A stretch of 64,000 nt of DNA from Pterobdella sp. o SKG-2022 (lineage: Eukaryota > Annelida > Clitellata > Hirudinida > Piscicolidae): contig OZ038324.1 of assembly GCA_964035795.1 (NCBI GenBank), positions 3,242,908 through 3,306,907 on the forward strand, in the 5' to 3' direction. The notes below the pieces were generated by a model that did not search any database, had not been told where the DNA came from, and saw nothing but the letters and a program-made list of their open reading frames with translations. How positions within the stretch are numbered: the first letter of the stretch is position 1; each line of letters opens with the position of its first letter. Positions 26,741-39,231 of the stretch are shown here, in pieces. A program made the translations under genes and the position numbers.

Positions 26741-27396
26741 TCATTTCTTACATAAATAGCACTCACAAACTTTTCAATGTGTTTTTATATTCTCTTTTGA
26801 GTTCCATTTTAAAAAGAGCATATCTTTCAGAACAGAACTAAACTTATCAAAAGTTATAGATTCTAGCTCTTTGATAACTGTATTGAAATGATAACCTTAC
26901 GTAGCTATAATGAGAGAGCATCAAGGCAATGTCTTATTTGTAGGACTTACTTTATTTGAATTAACACTATTAGTTAATATTACTGTTGTCATTAGTGTGA
27001 ACATCAAATTAATGATGTTAGTAAAGAGTAAGAAACAAGAGAACAACGCTTACCATACCTCCATGTGCATCAATCAATCATCCATCGTCATAAGGTGTTA
27101 AAAGTGAAGTTTTGTTTCACACTTCGGAGCGACACAAAAAAAATAACGTTTAAAAAGCTCTTTATTTTATATTTAATTTTTTTATGGTATATCTTATTAG
27201 TTTTCTGATAATTGCTATAGTTATTGTCATGCTTTTTAATTTTGAAAATTGGTGATATTGAAAATTGGTATTAAAAATCCTTTGTTTTAACAAAAAGATT
27301 TATTGTTTTACAATATAAAATATTATTTTTTTGGTGCTTTTATTTCACAAGAAAATAACTTCTTTTTGTTTGATTTTTTATTCTGCTCACCCGCAG

Positions 27397-28806
27397 TGCC
27401 TGCCAAGGTGACGTCAGCGAGCAAATCAGTAGAAATTATCTCGGAAGGTCAAACAGCTGAACTCTTTTGCCACGCTACCGGGAGACCTCTGCCCCAGATC
27501 ACGTGGCTCAAAAATGGCCGCCGTCTTGAAATTATTCCCGCCATTAGCGAGAAAGAAAAAATAGTAGAAAATATGTTTGAAGACAAGGGAAAAGATGAAT
27601 ATAACCATCACAATAAAAATCATGTTTTTAATGATATCGTTGGTAATTACGATGCCGAAAACAATAAAAATAATCGAAAGAATATGAACGACAAGACGAT
27701 AAAAAAACGTAATACAGCTCGTGTCAAAGGAAATGCACGGAGATGGATGGATGGCAAAGAAGAAAGAAAAACTAAAGAAATCAAAAAAAGAAAGAAAAAA
27801 AATATGATGGAAAACATGGAAAAATATCATATAGCGCGTGATGTTTTTAAATTAAACCTCCCACAGCATCGAGATGAAAAATGGATCGAGACACGAAATA
27901 ATGGCGGCTTGATGGAAAGAAGGTGCATGAGGGATAGAGCGATATTAAAAAAAACGAAGAACAAAAATATGTGTGATGGCGGCACTTGTTTGATGGAAAG
28001 AGATTATAGAGCCGTAAAAAGTGAACTTAAATCTCATTTGCTTAACGTGGCTCTTTTAAACTTCTCTGATTCGACAGCACTTTTGCACTCAAAATTTAAT
28101 TTCCTACAAAACTATCAGCCATTTCCAAAAAAATATAACAAAGTTATGAAAAAATACATGGGAAATAGAAGTTCACAAAATGATTCAGCAAATATATCGT
28201 TTGGAAGGTTTTCATTTTTCAAATGCCGTAAAAAAGTTATTTCAAAACGAAATAATCTGAAAAATGAAAATTTCATTAAGGCAACTCAAAAATTTACTGA
28301 AGCGAGCAACACCTTCAAAATTTCCAAACGACATTCGAAAAATTTTAATTATCTCAGCCTTCAATATAACAACAATTCTTATTCTACTAGACCACCCTCC
28401 CACTCTTTGCCTCCATCTCATTACTTACCAGCTCCTCACCACCAACACATCACACCTCCATCACATCACCATTACCTATCATTTCCCAACGAACAAACAC
28501 CAATAAATCACCAAATTAACCCACTACCCCTGCATCCCACCACACAACCACACAACACCCCATCACCACACAACATCCCATCACCAAACAACACCTCATC
28601 TTTACACAACACTTCAAGTAAAATCTCTTCTTCCATAGACCCCAAGGAGAACCCGAGTCGAGTGATGAAGAGGATGGCAAAAGTTCTATCATTTGACTTT
28701 TCCATCCAGATTCTTGATGTCTCCCTTCAAGACTCAGGTCTGTACACATGTGTTCTCAACAACAATGCAGGCTCTGACCAGCACCATGTCAAGCTTATAG
28801 TGCAAG
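27397..28806 (+). CDS. Turtle/IGSF9-like Ig2 exon with a giant in-frame insertion
   Basis: One exon, phase 1 in (acceptor CCCGCAG) and phase 1 out (CAAG before GTTGTG), encodes a complete I-set Ig domain. The A-B part reads VEIISEGQTAELFC (Cys codon 27468), the C strand QITWLKNGRR (Trp 27504), and the E-F part FSIQILDVSLQDSGLYTC (Cys 28749). Between strands C' and E lie about 380 low-complexity residues (about 27535-28685): lysine/glutamate/asparagine-rich, then basic, then a Pro/His/Ser/Thr/Asn-rich stretch. The cysteines are 427 codons apart, against about 45-55 normally. The frame stays open for 470 codons in stop-prone A/T-rich DNA, so I take the insertion as translated; a cryptic intron of multiple-of-three length is the alternative. 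This is the second Ig of a family that patterns dendrites and synapses. Its DNA contains CACA-type repeats like those upstream at 26.2-26.7 kb. Confidence 0.85.
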
Positions 28807-29300
28807 GTTGTGGCATCGTTCGTTTTTTGTGGTTGTTTTTGTTTGTTCATCGTTTTTTGAATTTTTATTTTATTTATATTTCTTTTGTTTATATACTACT
28901 TTTTTTCTTTTGTTTTTCATCGAAATTTTTGAATAAACATTATATTTTTCAACATTCCTCATCTAAATTTTCATAGTATCATCTTTACACTATCTTTGGT
29001 AGGCGCCGTTGACTACGGTTGCCTCATCCTTTGTTCGTAAAAAATTTGTTTGTTTCCATTTCAAGTTTTTGCACATGTATTTGCCTAATTTTTTATGTTT
29101 ATTTGATTGCTTATAAAATTAAAAACATCCAAGATATCAACATTTTTAATTCATTTACAAGATGTCGCTCTTTTTTCAGATTCTAATAGGAGTTACCAAG
29201 GTGAGGTTTAAAACGTTTTTATATAGTCATTTTTGAAAAATAAAAAAAGCGTTTAAAAGTGGATTAAATTGAAAAGTAAAAGTGGTTTTCTTATTTAAAT

Positions 29301-29425
29301 CAAATCAAATCAAATTAATGACGAGTATGATTATAGTGGCATCAACTTCAGGAGTTTCTAGACCACTGAGTATTATGAGCTTTGAATTCAATGTAATGTA
29401 ATGTATGTTTTCTTAGATATGACAA
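29301..29425 (+). repeat. Dispersed direct repeat, copy 1
   Basis: Starts CAAATCAAATCAAAT and contains GAGTATGATTATAGTGGCAT and AACTTCAGGAGTTTCT. It recurs 1.4 kb downstream in the same orientation at clear but imperfect identity. Unidentified retroposon or MITE. Confidence 0.75.
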
Positions 29426-30708
29426 TTTTTAAAAAAATTATGCAAGTATAACTAAATAAACAAAACAGTTAACTAAGATTATACGATAAAAAGGCCTGTT
29501 GTTTGAAACAAAAGCAACCATAATAATACTTATATAAATGCAATTTAGAAAACTGAGTTGATTATGAATGTATAAAAACAATCAAATCTGTGATAATAAA
29601 CAAAAAATATATGTAGAGGAAGCTTCAAATAGAATATTTTGAGCAATCAAATGTTTATTTTAGACAAAATTTGAACAACTTCATTATCTTCATCTTTTTT
29701 CTTCAATGAGACTTCCACATCATCACAATTGAAACCAGAAATTGCTTATCTTTTTTTTTATTGTTACATTCTTTGATATTAATTAAACGATAATATTTTT
29801 TTATCTTTTATAGAATTTCCATCCAAGTAATGCCAGCCTTTACTACCCCCAAAAAACCATGAAGTGTTTATCTTTGTAATTTTTGTTGTTGCATAAGATG
29901 AAATTGTTAATGTTCACAATTCTTTCTATGTAAAGCAAAAAATCCGAAATCAACCCAAAAAAAATAGTTCCTGTATGTTTATGTACTAAGTTATCGAATT
30001 TTGAAAAAAATCTGCAAAATTATTTTAAATATTAATATTTTGACATTTTAAACTGAATTATGTAGTTTTTAAGTATAAAAATCGACTATTCGAACCGCCA
30101 TTATAACTTCGACAGGCCACCTTCGGTTGGCGCCAAAAACTTCGCCTTGATGGATCTTCATCATTTTTGATAATTTCAGACGTAAAAATTATTTTGAGTT
30201 TAAAACGCATTATATAAAAAGTCTAGAAAATTAACATTGCTTTTAAAAAATTATTTTTAATTTTTGAAATTTTCTGTTAAATTATTTAATTTTATTTTAT
30301 GATTTTTGAAAACGTTTTCAACAATTAACAATAATTACCACGTTTCACGTCAGATTGCCTCATAATTTGACTCAAAACTGATTGGTCCTATTATTATACA
30401 TTTTAACCTGTCTCCTATTCCATCCCATGTTATTTTTTGGCATGTGTGCTTATAAGTTGGTACATAATCAACATTATAATAAAAGGATTTGTGTAAGTAT
30501 TAAGCTTATGTATTCAATTGTTTGTATCTAACGATTTAGATGTTTGGTGAAATTCCCACGGTTGTGAAAGAATGCAACAATGTTATGTTACCCACGCATG
30601 CATTATAGTTGAAGTGTGCCAGTTTTTTGGTTGAGTACATTGCCAACACTATTTGTAATAAATTAGTTTTCATGCTTACAAACTGTGCTAAGGATAATAT
30701 TAACTATG

Positions 30709-30837
30709 TCAAATCAAATCAATTGCAAGTATGATTATAGTAGCATTAACTTCAGGAGTTTCTACAGAGTATTATGAACTATAAATGCAAAATACTAAAA
30801 TCTATGTAATGAAATGTAAGTTTTCATAGATATGACG
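30709..30837 (+). repeat. Dispersed direct repeat, copy 2
   Basis: Carries the counterpart strings AAGTATGATTATAGTAGCAT and AACTTCAGGAGTTTCT, then TCTATGTAATGAAATGTAAG and a shared ATAGATATGACGA-like end. Similarity to copy 1 extends over about 125 bp with a few small gaps. Confidence 0.75.
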
Positions 30838-30914
30838 ACGTCAACTTTTTTTAAATATTTTATAATGATGAAGTTGAGGATGATGGTAAAAAGATAATGA
30901 TCAGAATAAAAGGG

Positions 30915-31010
30915 AGCTTTTGATGATGATGAAGATGAAGGTGGTGGTGGTGATGAAGATGGAGGTGGTGGTAGTGATGAAGATGAGGGTGGTGGTGGTG
31001 ATGATTTCAT
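30915..31010. repeat. GATGAAGATGGTGG repeat
   Basis: About four copies of an imperfect 30-bp unit of GATGAAGATG(A/G)(A/G)GGTGGTGGTGGT type. Confidence 0.8.
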
Positions 31011-31626
31011 TCTCCATGTTACCAACGCCATCAATGTCAACATTAATTCCCACAAACTTCCACAAGGGCTATTTTGTTTTAATAAAAAGTTTTAAATAGC
31101 GGTTCGCTTTTCAACATCTTCATTACATCTCTATCACGTATCTCCATTTTATGACGTCATTAGGCCTTTTAAACTATCATAAAAATTTTTCTATTTATTT
31201 CATTATTCTTCACTTTATGTGCTTAATTTAAGCTTTATTTCTATCATTTTCTATTTTTTGTTTTACGAGGTATCTATTTTTTTTCAATTTTGAAAGTTTC
31301 GAATAAACACGACCTCGAAGGTAACAAAATAGATTGAAAGAGTAATGAAAAGGATATGGCAACGCCAATTTCTCTTATACAATCACATAGTATAAACTTT
31401 TATATGCATTTACACAATCATACAAAAACATGACGAAAAATATATAAAGTACTTAAAGTTGTTAGCACAAAAAAATCCCAAGAACAAAATTCTCTAATGG
31501 AAACAATTACAACAGTTTGTAGAGACACGAAAACACTTGTACACAAACGTACAACTATAAAACAATAAAAACAAGCACATGAACACAAAAATGAATGCAT
31601 ATTGATACACATACAAAAATGTACAG

Positions 31627-31721
31627 ATAGCCAACTATTTAGTGACATTCCAAGCAACACTACGAAGGAAGAATGGACCCGAGTCAAATTGCCTTGTAAA
31701 CCCCATAATCCTCTTTATAAG
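31627..31721 (+). CDS. Turtle/IGSF9-like Ig3, exon a (A-B strands)
   Basis: Phase 1 in (TGTACAG) and phase 0 out (TATAAG before GTCTCA). After the junction it reads SQLFSDIPSNTTKEEW and TRVKLPCKPHNPLYK, with the B-strand Cys at 31695. Joined to Ig2 it gives VKLIVQD-SQLF. Spliced to the next two exons, the Cys-Cys distance is 44 codons, an ideal Ig value, which is strong support for the model. The acceptor has an A/C-rich rather than pyrimidine-rich lead. The exon is followed after 9 bases by the giant TATC array. Confidence 0.8.
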
Positions 31722-31730
31722 GTCTCAATA

Positions 31731-33564
<1,834 letters not shown>

Positions 33565-33722
33565 GCTTTTTTTTATCAATTTTTTTTCTTTTATGTCAGT
33601 TCAAGTTACCTGCTAATCTTTCATTTTTTTTATTGCTTTTCATGCATTCACTTATCTATTTCTATTACTATCAGTTCACACCCATCTTGCTCATAATTTG
33701 ACCTTTTATACCATGTATACAG

Positions 33723-33757
33723 GTGAGATGGTTCCGCAGAGAATTTGAAGTGGTTAG
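33723..33757 (+). CDS. Turtle/IGSF9-like Ig3, exon b (C strand microexon)
   Basis: A 35-nt exon, phase 0 in (GTATACAG) and phase 2 out (TTAG before GTTGCC), reads VRWFRREFEVV with the core Ig tryptophan at 33729. The phases match both neighbours, and the spliced product places the Trp correctly after the Cys of exon a. It is far too short to be seen as an open frame. Confidence 0.75.
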
Positions 33758-34661
33758 GTTGCCTTCTTTTATGCATAAGTTAGTACATTTTTTTTCGTTT
33801 CCCTTTGAAGTAATTTCTCGAATATTGTTCCAAACCTTTGACGTCTGTGCGTGTGTTCATGTTTGAAGTTTCCACCTTTTGTTGTAGTTTCGCTGTTTGC
33901 ATATTAATCTCTGTTCTCCTCATGTATTTTTTCTTCGTGTTTAACTTGAGATTGAACCTTAAACTTCAAATCAACAATTTGGTTTAATTCTTTCTTATCA
34001 AGCCATGCATAGGGCTTGCTCACCCTCAAGTTTTTTTTTTACTACCGGTGTTGTTAATGCTTAATTGGGGTTTTCTGGCATTTTACTTATTATTAAGAAT
34101 TTTTATTTAAACTATTGTTAATTCATAATTTTTCGTCTTTGGTCCAATGGTTTAGATTTATATTTCGACTAGTGGCACTATTAATCGTCACATACTCCAT
34201 AGAGCCTACTGCAACAACAAAGAACAAGGATAAACCTGACGTGACTTAAGTGTAGCGAGTATTCAATTAAAAAGATGATTTATGACACGCATAACTCGTT
34301 AGAAATATTTTTTGAATTCTCTCAATGCATCACAAATGATAGTTGCTCGGACAATTGGCATAGCATTTTTGTTCAGATGTCTTATTTTATTTTTATGTTT
34401 TTTTATGTTTTTCTCACTCAAAAACTCATAAATAGTTATAGCTCAATATAAATAATCAAAATAAAACTAAAAATAAAGAACACAAAAAAATGCAAAATAA
34501 ACAAAAACCAAAAATATATAAAAAATTTAGAAAAACTTTAAATAAAAACTTCTCCCACCAACCACAAAAAAAAACAATAACGATTTCAAAAGCATCACTT
34601 GTCAAAGTTATACAAAACATTACTGGATAAATTGGTACATATGACACGTTAACTACTGCAG
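33758..34661 (+). other. Intron within Ig3
   Basis: A/T-rich, no repeats or other structure seen; ends AACTACTGCAG. Confidence 0.6.
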
Positions 34662-34746
34662 CTTGCACATATATGCTGATGGAAGTTTGGTCTTCAACCA
34701 GGCTTCTCGCCAAGCTATGGACTGGTATACATGTGCTTTTTATCAG
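34662..34746 (+). CDS. Turtle/IGSF9-like Ig3, exon c (D-F strands)
   Basis: Phase 2 in, phase 0 out. It reads LHIYADGSLVFNQASRQ and AMDWYTCAFYQ, with the F-strand Cys at 34732. The DGSL...YTC arrangement matches Ig3 of Turtle/IGSF9 proteins. A stop lies just upstream in frame, so the acceptor at 34660-34661 is well fixed. The donor could be 34747 (GTGGTG) or 34750 (GTGAGA), adding one valine; both are in phase. Confidence 0.8.
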
Positions 34747-34928
34747 GTGGTGAGAGTGTGGGAAAGGTAGTGTGGTGTGATGAAGAAAAGGGAGGTTTTG
34801 GGGAAAATGATTTAAGGGTTGTGTTGGTGGTGTGGTGGTAGAAGTTGTATATGATAGTGTCAATTGTGCTGATGTGGTGGTGACAATGACGATGATGAGG
34901 ATGATAATGATGATAATGACGATGACAG
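34747..34928 (+). other. Short GT/GATG-rich intron in Ig3
   Basis: 182 bp: GTGTGG-type sequence at the 5' end, then GATGATAATGAC repeats up to the acceptor, again without a polypyrimidine tract. An in-frame stop shows it must be spliced. Confidence 0.65.
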
Positions 34929-34974
34929 AACGACACGATGGTGGCAGAGACCACAGTCTTTCTCAACATCACAT
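34929..34974 (+). CDS. Turtle/IGSF9-like Ig3, exon d (G strand)
   Basis: 46-nt exon, phase 0 in and phase 1 out. It reads NDTMVAETTVFLNIT, a G strand that joins Ig4 as LNIT-Y-LPRVV, where family members have a similar hydrophobic-Tyr-Pro linker. A frame stop at 34923 forces the acceptor to lie at 34927-34928. The donor GTGGGT gives the required phase 1. Confidence 0.7.
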
Positions 34975-35892
34975 GTGGGTGCCAGGTTTTTTAATGGTTC
35001 ATGATAATATTTTATGAATTATTTCAAGCAATTTAAAAATAGTTTTCGTAAATTATAATTTTCATGGTGTTTTTTGTTATAGAATATTTAACAGGCAGTT
35101 TTGACATTGAAATCTGTTTTACGATCTTTTGATGGTACAAGGCATAAATGTTAAAAAGAAAACGTGCCAAAACTGACAAAAAATAAAAGTTCTGTCCATA
35201 AAAACATAAAACATGAAAAAGAAATAGAATTATTTGAATGTTTTTGAATTATAATCTTTGGTTTCTAAGTTACAATATAAAAAAACACGTCTTCTTCCTA
35301 TTGTAACAAATTAAATTTTTCAAACATAAATTCTGACCTTTACCATAAATCATCCTTCCAACCATTTTTCATCCAATTTTTTTGAGTTTTCAAATTTTTA
35401 ACGTTCTTTTTCCTGAAGTTCTTTTCAGTTTTGAAATAAATACTCTATTCAACTAATTTGTCACCAACTAGTAGTCTATTATTTATTAAATTAGTCAGTT
35501 GATTAATACTCAAAAAGGTAATTAGTTCATCTGAGTAATTATACTAACTGTCGTTTCATCTATCGATTAGTTCGCATATTCGCTATCTTCTTTCCTGCCC
35601 GGGTTTTTTTTGTGTGAAAACAACCCAAATACCATCCGATAAAGTTCTTTTCATTCAACACATCTGATCTATAAAGAACATGTCTTCTTTATATTTTTGA
35701 CGTCAAGAATACAAGCAAGTCATCATTTGAAAGAATGTCTTACAACGCTATTCAGAGATGCTATGAGAAAATTTTGAAATAAATAAACTAATTACTCGCG
35801 TCATTTTACGTATTAGGTGTGCGTAGAATAATCTATTCTAGTTGTACGTGTGTCTATATATGTAGGCGTGCGCCTACATATATAGAAAATAA

Positions 35893-35946
<54 letters not shown>

Positions 35947-36515
35947 ACTCGACTTTAAAACAAATTGCAAACTCGAAAAAAAGACTTGGCTAATTTTCTT
36001 GTTCAATTTAGTTGTTGAAAAAAATAAATTCATAGAAATCTTTGAAAATAGTTGAATGGATTTAATTGATCATTACTAATAAATAGAAAAAAATATTTTA
36101 GTCTTCAACTGAGAGAACAGGGTTTGAAAATAAATTTGAATCGTGTTGAGTTGAAAACTTTGAAAAGTACATATAAGATATTTGAACGAATAATAAGAAT
36201 TTATCCATTAAGTTTGATTTAACTTGTTGTATCAGAAGCGTTTTTTTAATTATCTCCATCTTACGTTGCTACTCAATATAACAATTCGAATTTTGCAAAA
36301 TATTAAAAAACTATTTTGATTAAAAACAGACATAAAGTTGATAAAAATATACCATAAGTATGAAAAAATTAAAAAATAAAAGTGTTAAATTTTTGTTGAA
36401 TAGGTATTAATTTGTTCTATTTCAAGTCAAAATGTCAACTAACTTAAAATAAACCCTAAAAAACAACAAAGTACCATGAAAACCATTCTCCTTTTCTTCC
36501 TCCTCTTCTTCACAG
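34975..36515 (+). other. Intron between Ig3 and Ig4
   Basis: The first 30 bases contain AATGGTTCATG (34993-35003), complementary to CATGAAAACCATT (36475-36487) just before the 3' splice site, allowing a 2-base bulge. A (TA)n microsatellite lies at 35900-35941. No other feature was seen. Confidence 0.6.
35900..35941. repeat. (TA)n microsatellite
   Basis: About 20 TA units. Confidence 0.95.
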
Positions 36516-36793
36516 ATCTTCCAAGAGTGGTACTACAACCCAGGCCTCTGAATGACCACCTCAAAACTTACAACTACCACTCATACAATCCCCAACCACA
36601 AGCAAACCTCAATATGAAACCTCACAACAACCACCACCATTTTATCTCCAACGAAGACCTCTATTCTCAAAGACTAGCTCTCAATTTAACGGGTAGACTG
36701 TATTGTCCCGTGGAAGCCAATCCACACAATTATGTGGTGCTGTGGTATAAAGGCGATTTGCAGCTTAAGATGGGCAATGATCCCAGATACAAG
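36516..36793 (+). CDS. Turtle/IGSF9-like Ig4, first exon (A-C' strands)
   Basis: Phase 1 in, after a good pyrimidine tract (CTCTTCTTCACAG). It starts LPRVVLQPRPL and then carries about 40 residues rich in Asn, His, Pro and Tyr. It continues LALNLTGRLYCPVEANPHNY and VVLWYKGDLQLK. The CPVEANPH...WYK string is the clearest family signature: Ig4 of IGSF9 proteins has a CPVxANPP...W element. Cys codon is 36704. The donor is taken at AAG before GTTGAT (phase 0); TTG before GTGTGG at 36812 is also in phase and adds six residues. Cys-Cys spacing with the next exon is 50 (or 56) codons. The apparent start Met at 36476 is intronic. Confidence 0.8.
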
Positions 36794-36800
36794 GTTGATG

Positions 36801-36960
36801 GTGGGTGCTTGGTGTGGTGGTGTGTGGTGTGGATGAAGTGTAGTGTGAATGTGGTGTGAAATGGTGTGATGGAATGTAAAATGATTCAATGTGGTGGGTG
36901 TAGTGTATGTTGGTGAGATTGTTTGGGTGATATGAAGGAATCAGGTGCAAGATGACGTAT
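36801..36960. repeat. TGTGG pentanucleotide tract at an intron 5' end
   Basis: C-poor GTGTGGTGGTGTGTGGTG-type sequence begins right after the Ig4 donor. The same tract type follows the donor at 57678. Confidence 0.85.
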
Positions 36961-39107
36961 TTTTTGTGGTGTGGTGTTGATGACTAGATAGATGTAAATT
37001 GTTTCATTTGTATGAAAGTTTGTTAATAAAAAGGTTTATTTTATTTTTTTAATTTGAAAAATTATCTATTATTTGAGGGTCAAGTTTTAAATAATGTTCA
37101 CCATCAATTCAAAAGGATAAATTTTCATAAATACCTACTTTTTTCAAATTTAATCCTCCCAGAAAAATGAATTTCTTAGTAAAATATATACATGGAAAGA
37201 TTTAAAAATTTCTATCAAAATAGCATTTTAATGGTGAAATAAAAATTACAATACAGGTTATATAACTTCTTTATTTTTATTTGAAATAAAAGATCGCAAA
37301 TCATCTCTTTATGTATTTTGTGTGTGTAAATATGTCGTATTTAACCAGAAGAACATTTTCTGGAACTTTAAATGCTTTTTCAATTGTGTGTGTGTGTGCT
37401 TGTTTGTTTGTGTGCATTGTACATACTTTTGAAATATATATGCCTTATTTTTAATTTATCTTTTTTATCTGTATGTTTCTATGTGTTTTTGGACATTTGT
37501 ACGTGTGTCGGTGCACACACTTCCAGGTGCTTTATGTCATCTTTGAAGAAAGACGCTTGTTTGTGGAGCACTATTTTGCTTTGATTAATTTTTTTTTGTA
37601 TGTTGAAGGCACTCGGTTATTTGCTCCTTTCTATCATTTGGTTGTTCATATGTACCATATGGGGTTGTGTTTATTTATTATATGGCTTACATAGTCCTGT
37701 TTCTTTTTCAAGAACATAGGTCAGCATCAAAGACTACAATCCTCCTAGTCTTGGACTAGTGTTCCCAAGTTCTTCCACGATTTTCCATCTTTTTCACGAC
37801 ACTTCTTTGCAACTTTTTGTTTTCCTATACTTACTTACAATATAATAATTCTTCCATTTATTTAAAAATTCCATGTAACTTTTTAGGGTTTTTCTCTATT
37901 TCACCTTGAGGGTTCCATTTGAGCGCATGCTTGGCAATGCTGTCAATTTTATTATGTGGGCTTGTGTATCTATGTGTGTTTCTTTGTCTTTGCAATTTTG
38001 TGTAGTAGAGTTTTTAAAAAACAAAAATTTAGTTATTATAGATATAAATAAGTTTTGGAAAAGATTTACTTTTATTCGAACTTTTACTTTGCAGAAAAAT
38101 TTTGGACTAAAATTTTTGAAAAAATATTTTTTTGACATCCAAAAACCTGAAACGCTATTCAGCCATTAAACTAGAAAAAAAATTATAAAAAGTATTAAGT
38201 TTGAAATAAAATAAATATGAAACTATGAGTAAGGAGATTAAGCAGTTATATATTCATATTCGACAATTTGGATTGTACTTGAATATGACCATGAAATTCC
38301 AACATTCTATCTATCTATTTTTTCTATTTTCTTTTTACCCACTAGCCCACCTTTCCACCATTTCCCACACCCACTTACTAACCAATTAACCCACCCACTA
38401 GCCATCCCCCCCACCAATTAACTTACCCAGTCATCATTCACCCACCAACCTCCCCCTCTATCAAGCAAGGTACTACATTTGAATTTAATCTTATATCTCT
38501 TCATACATGCGTGCATCCATCAGGCGGCATGATGCTTCTCCATTTAATCGCTCCGCTTCTACTGCTCTCCCTTTTTTGCAGTCATTTTTCTACAAAATTT
38601 TTTTTAAAATCAATTTTTTAAATTTTTGATTTATTTTATTTTTCATGTTTTTCACTTAAAATATGTGGCTGTCATTATTTCCATAGAAAAATTCATTCAT
38701 TTATCATCTCCTGCATTTTCATTTTTTATCTACTTCATTACCAATGCAACCATCTATTTCTGTTTTCATTCTTATTCATTCACCCAGCTACCTCTCATTC
38801 CATTCTTTCTGACTATTTCATCGTTTATTCCATCACTGACGCTTCCATTAATTAACATCAATTAATCCTCTTATCCATCAATCTCTTGATACCTATCCAT
38901 ATATAAATGCTTTTCAACCCATCTTTCCACACATTAACTAATTCATCTAATGAATATATCAACTAATTCATTCATTAATACTAACCAAATCATCAATCCT
39001 CATATTTATCAACTCAACCAACTCCTTCATTAGCCCACGTCAATCCATCAATCCATACTAACTCACAAAATCACCAATCCATACTAACCCAAACTGACAA
39101 TCTACAG
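36961..39107 (+). other. Remainder of the Ig4 intron
   Basis: A/T-rich with a GT-rich patch at 37320-37410. Two G-poor blocks at the 3' side (38330-38465, CCACC/CCCAC type; 38860-39107, CCAATCCATACTAAC type) give an A/C/T-rich lead into the acceptor CTACAG. Confidence 0.65.
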
Positions 39108-39231
39108 ATGGACTTTCGAACCCTCACAATTAAACCAGTCTTCAAACATGACGAAGGCAAGTACTCATGCAAGCCATGGAACCCACAGGCAAACACAAAC
39201 AGATCCCAGCTGTTCAGTGTTTATGTGGAAG
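39108..39231 (+). CDS. Turtle/IGSF9-like Ig4, second exon (E-G strands)
   Basis: Phase 0 in and phase 1 out (GAAG before GTGTGT). It reads MDFRTLTIKPVFKHDEGKYS then CKPWNPQANTNRSQ and LFSVYVE, with the F-strand Cys at 39168. The pattern L-I...D-G-Y-C is typical of an Ig E-F hairpin, and the GxYSCxPxN string is close to Ig4 of the family. It joins Ig5 as VYVED-PPTLTSYP. Confidence 0.85.

Larger units (their letters stand above)
17917..27396 (+). other. Presumed intronic region that should contain Ig1
   Basis: Turtle/IGSF9 proteins have a V-type Ig1 before Ig2, so its exons are expected here if 17847-17916 is the leader. I can name only the weak candidate at 21048-21094. The stretch otherwise holds A/T-rich DNA, several simple-repeat blocks (listed separately) and a tRNA-like sequence. 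The segment 17990-18300 has balanced composition and may be an old transposon. Confidence 0.4.
28807..31626 (+). other. Intron between Ig2 and Ig3
   Basis: It starts GTTGTGG with a C-poor, G/T-rich 5' end and ends in A/C-rich sequence (CACATACAAAAATGTACAG) without a polypyrimidine tract. Positions 28829-28846 can pair with 31562-31578. It holds a direct repeat pair (29301-29425 and 30709-30837) and a GATGG repeat (30920-31010). Confidence 0.75.

Noticed and set aside
26324..26755. 143-codon His/Pro/Thr-rich frame
   Set aside because: Reading of the CCACA-type repeat with no other coding signal.
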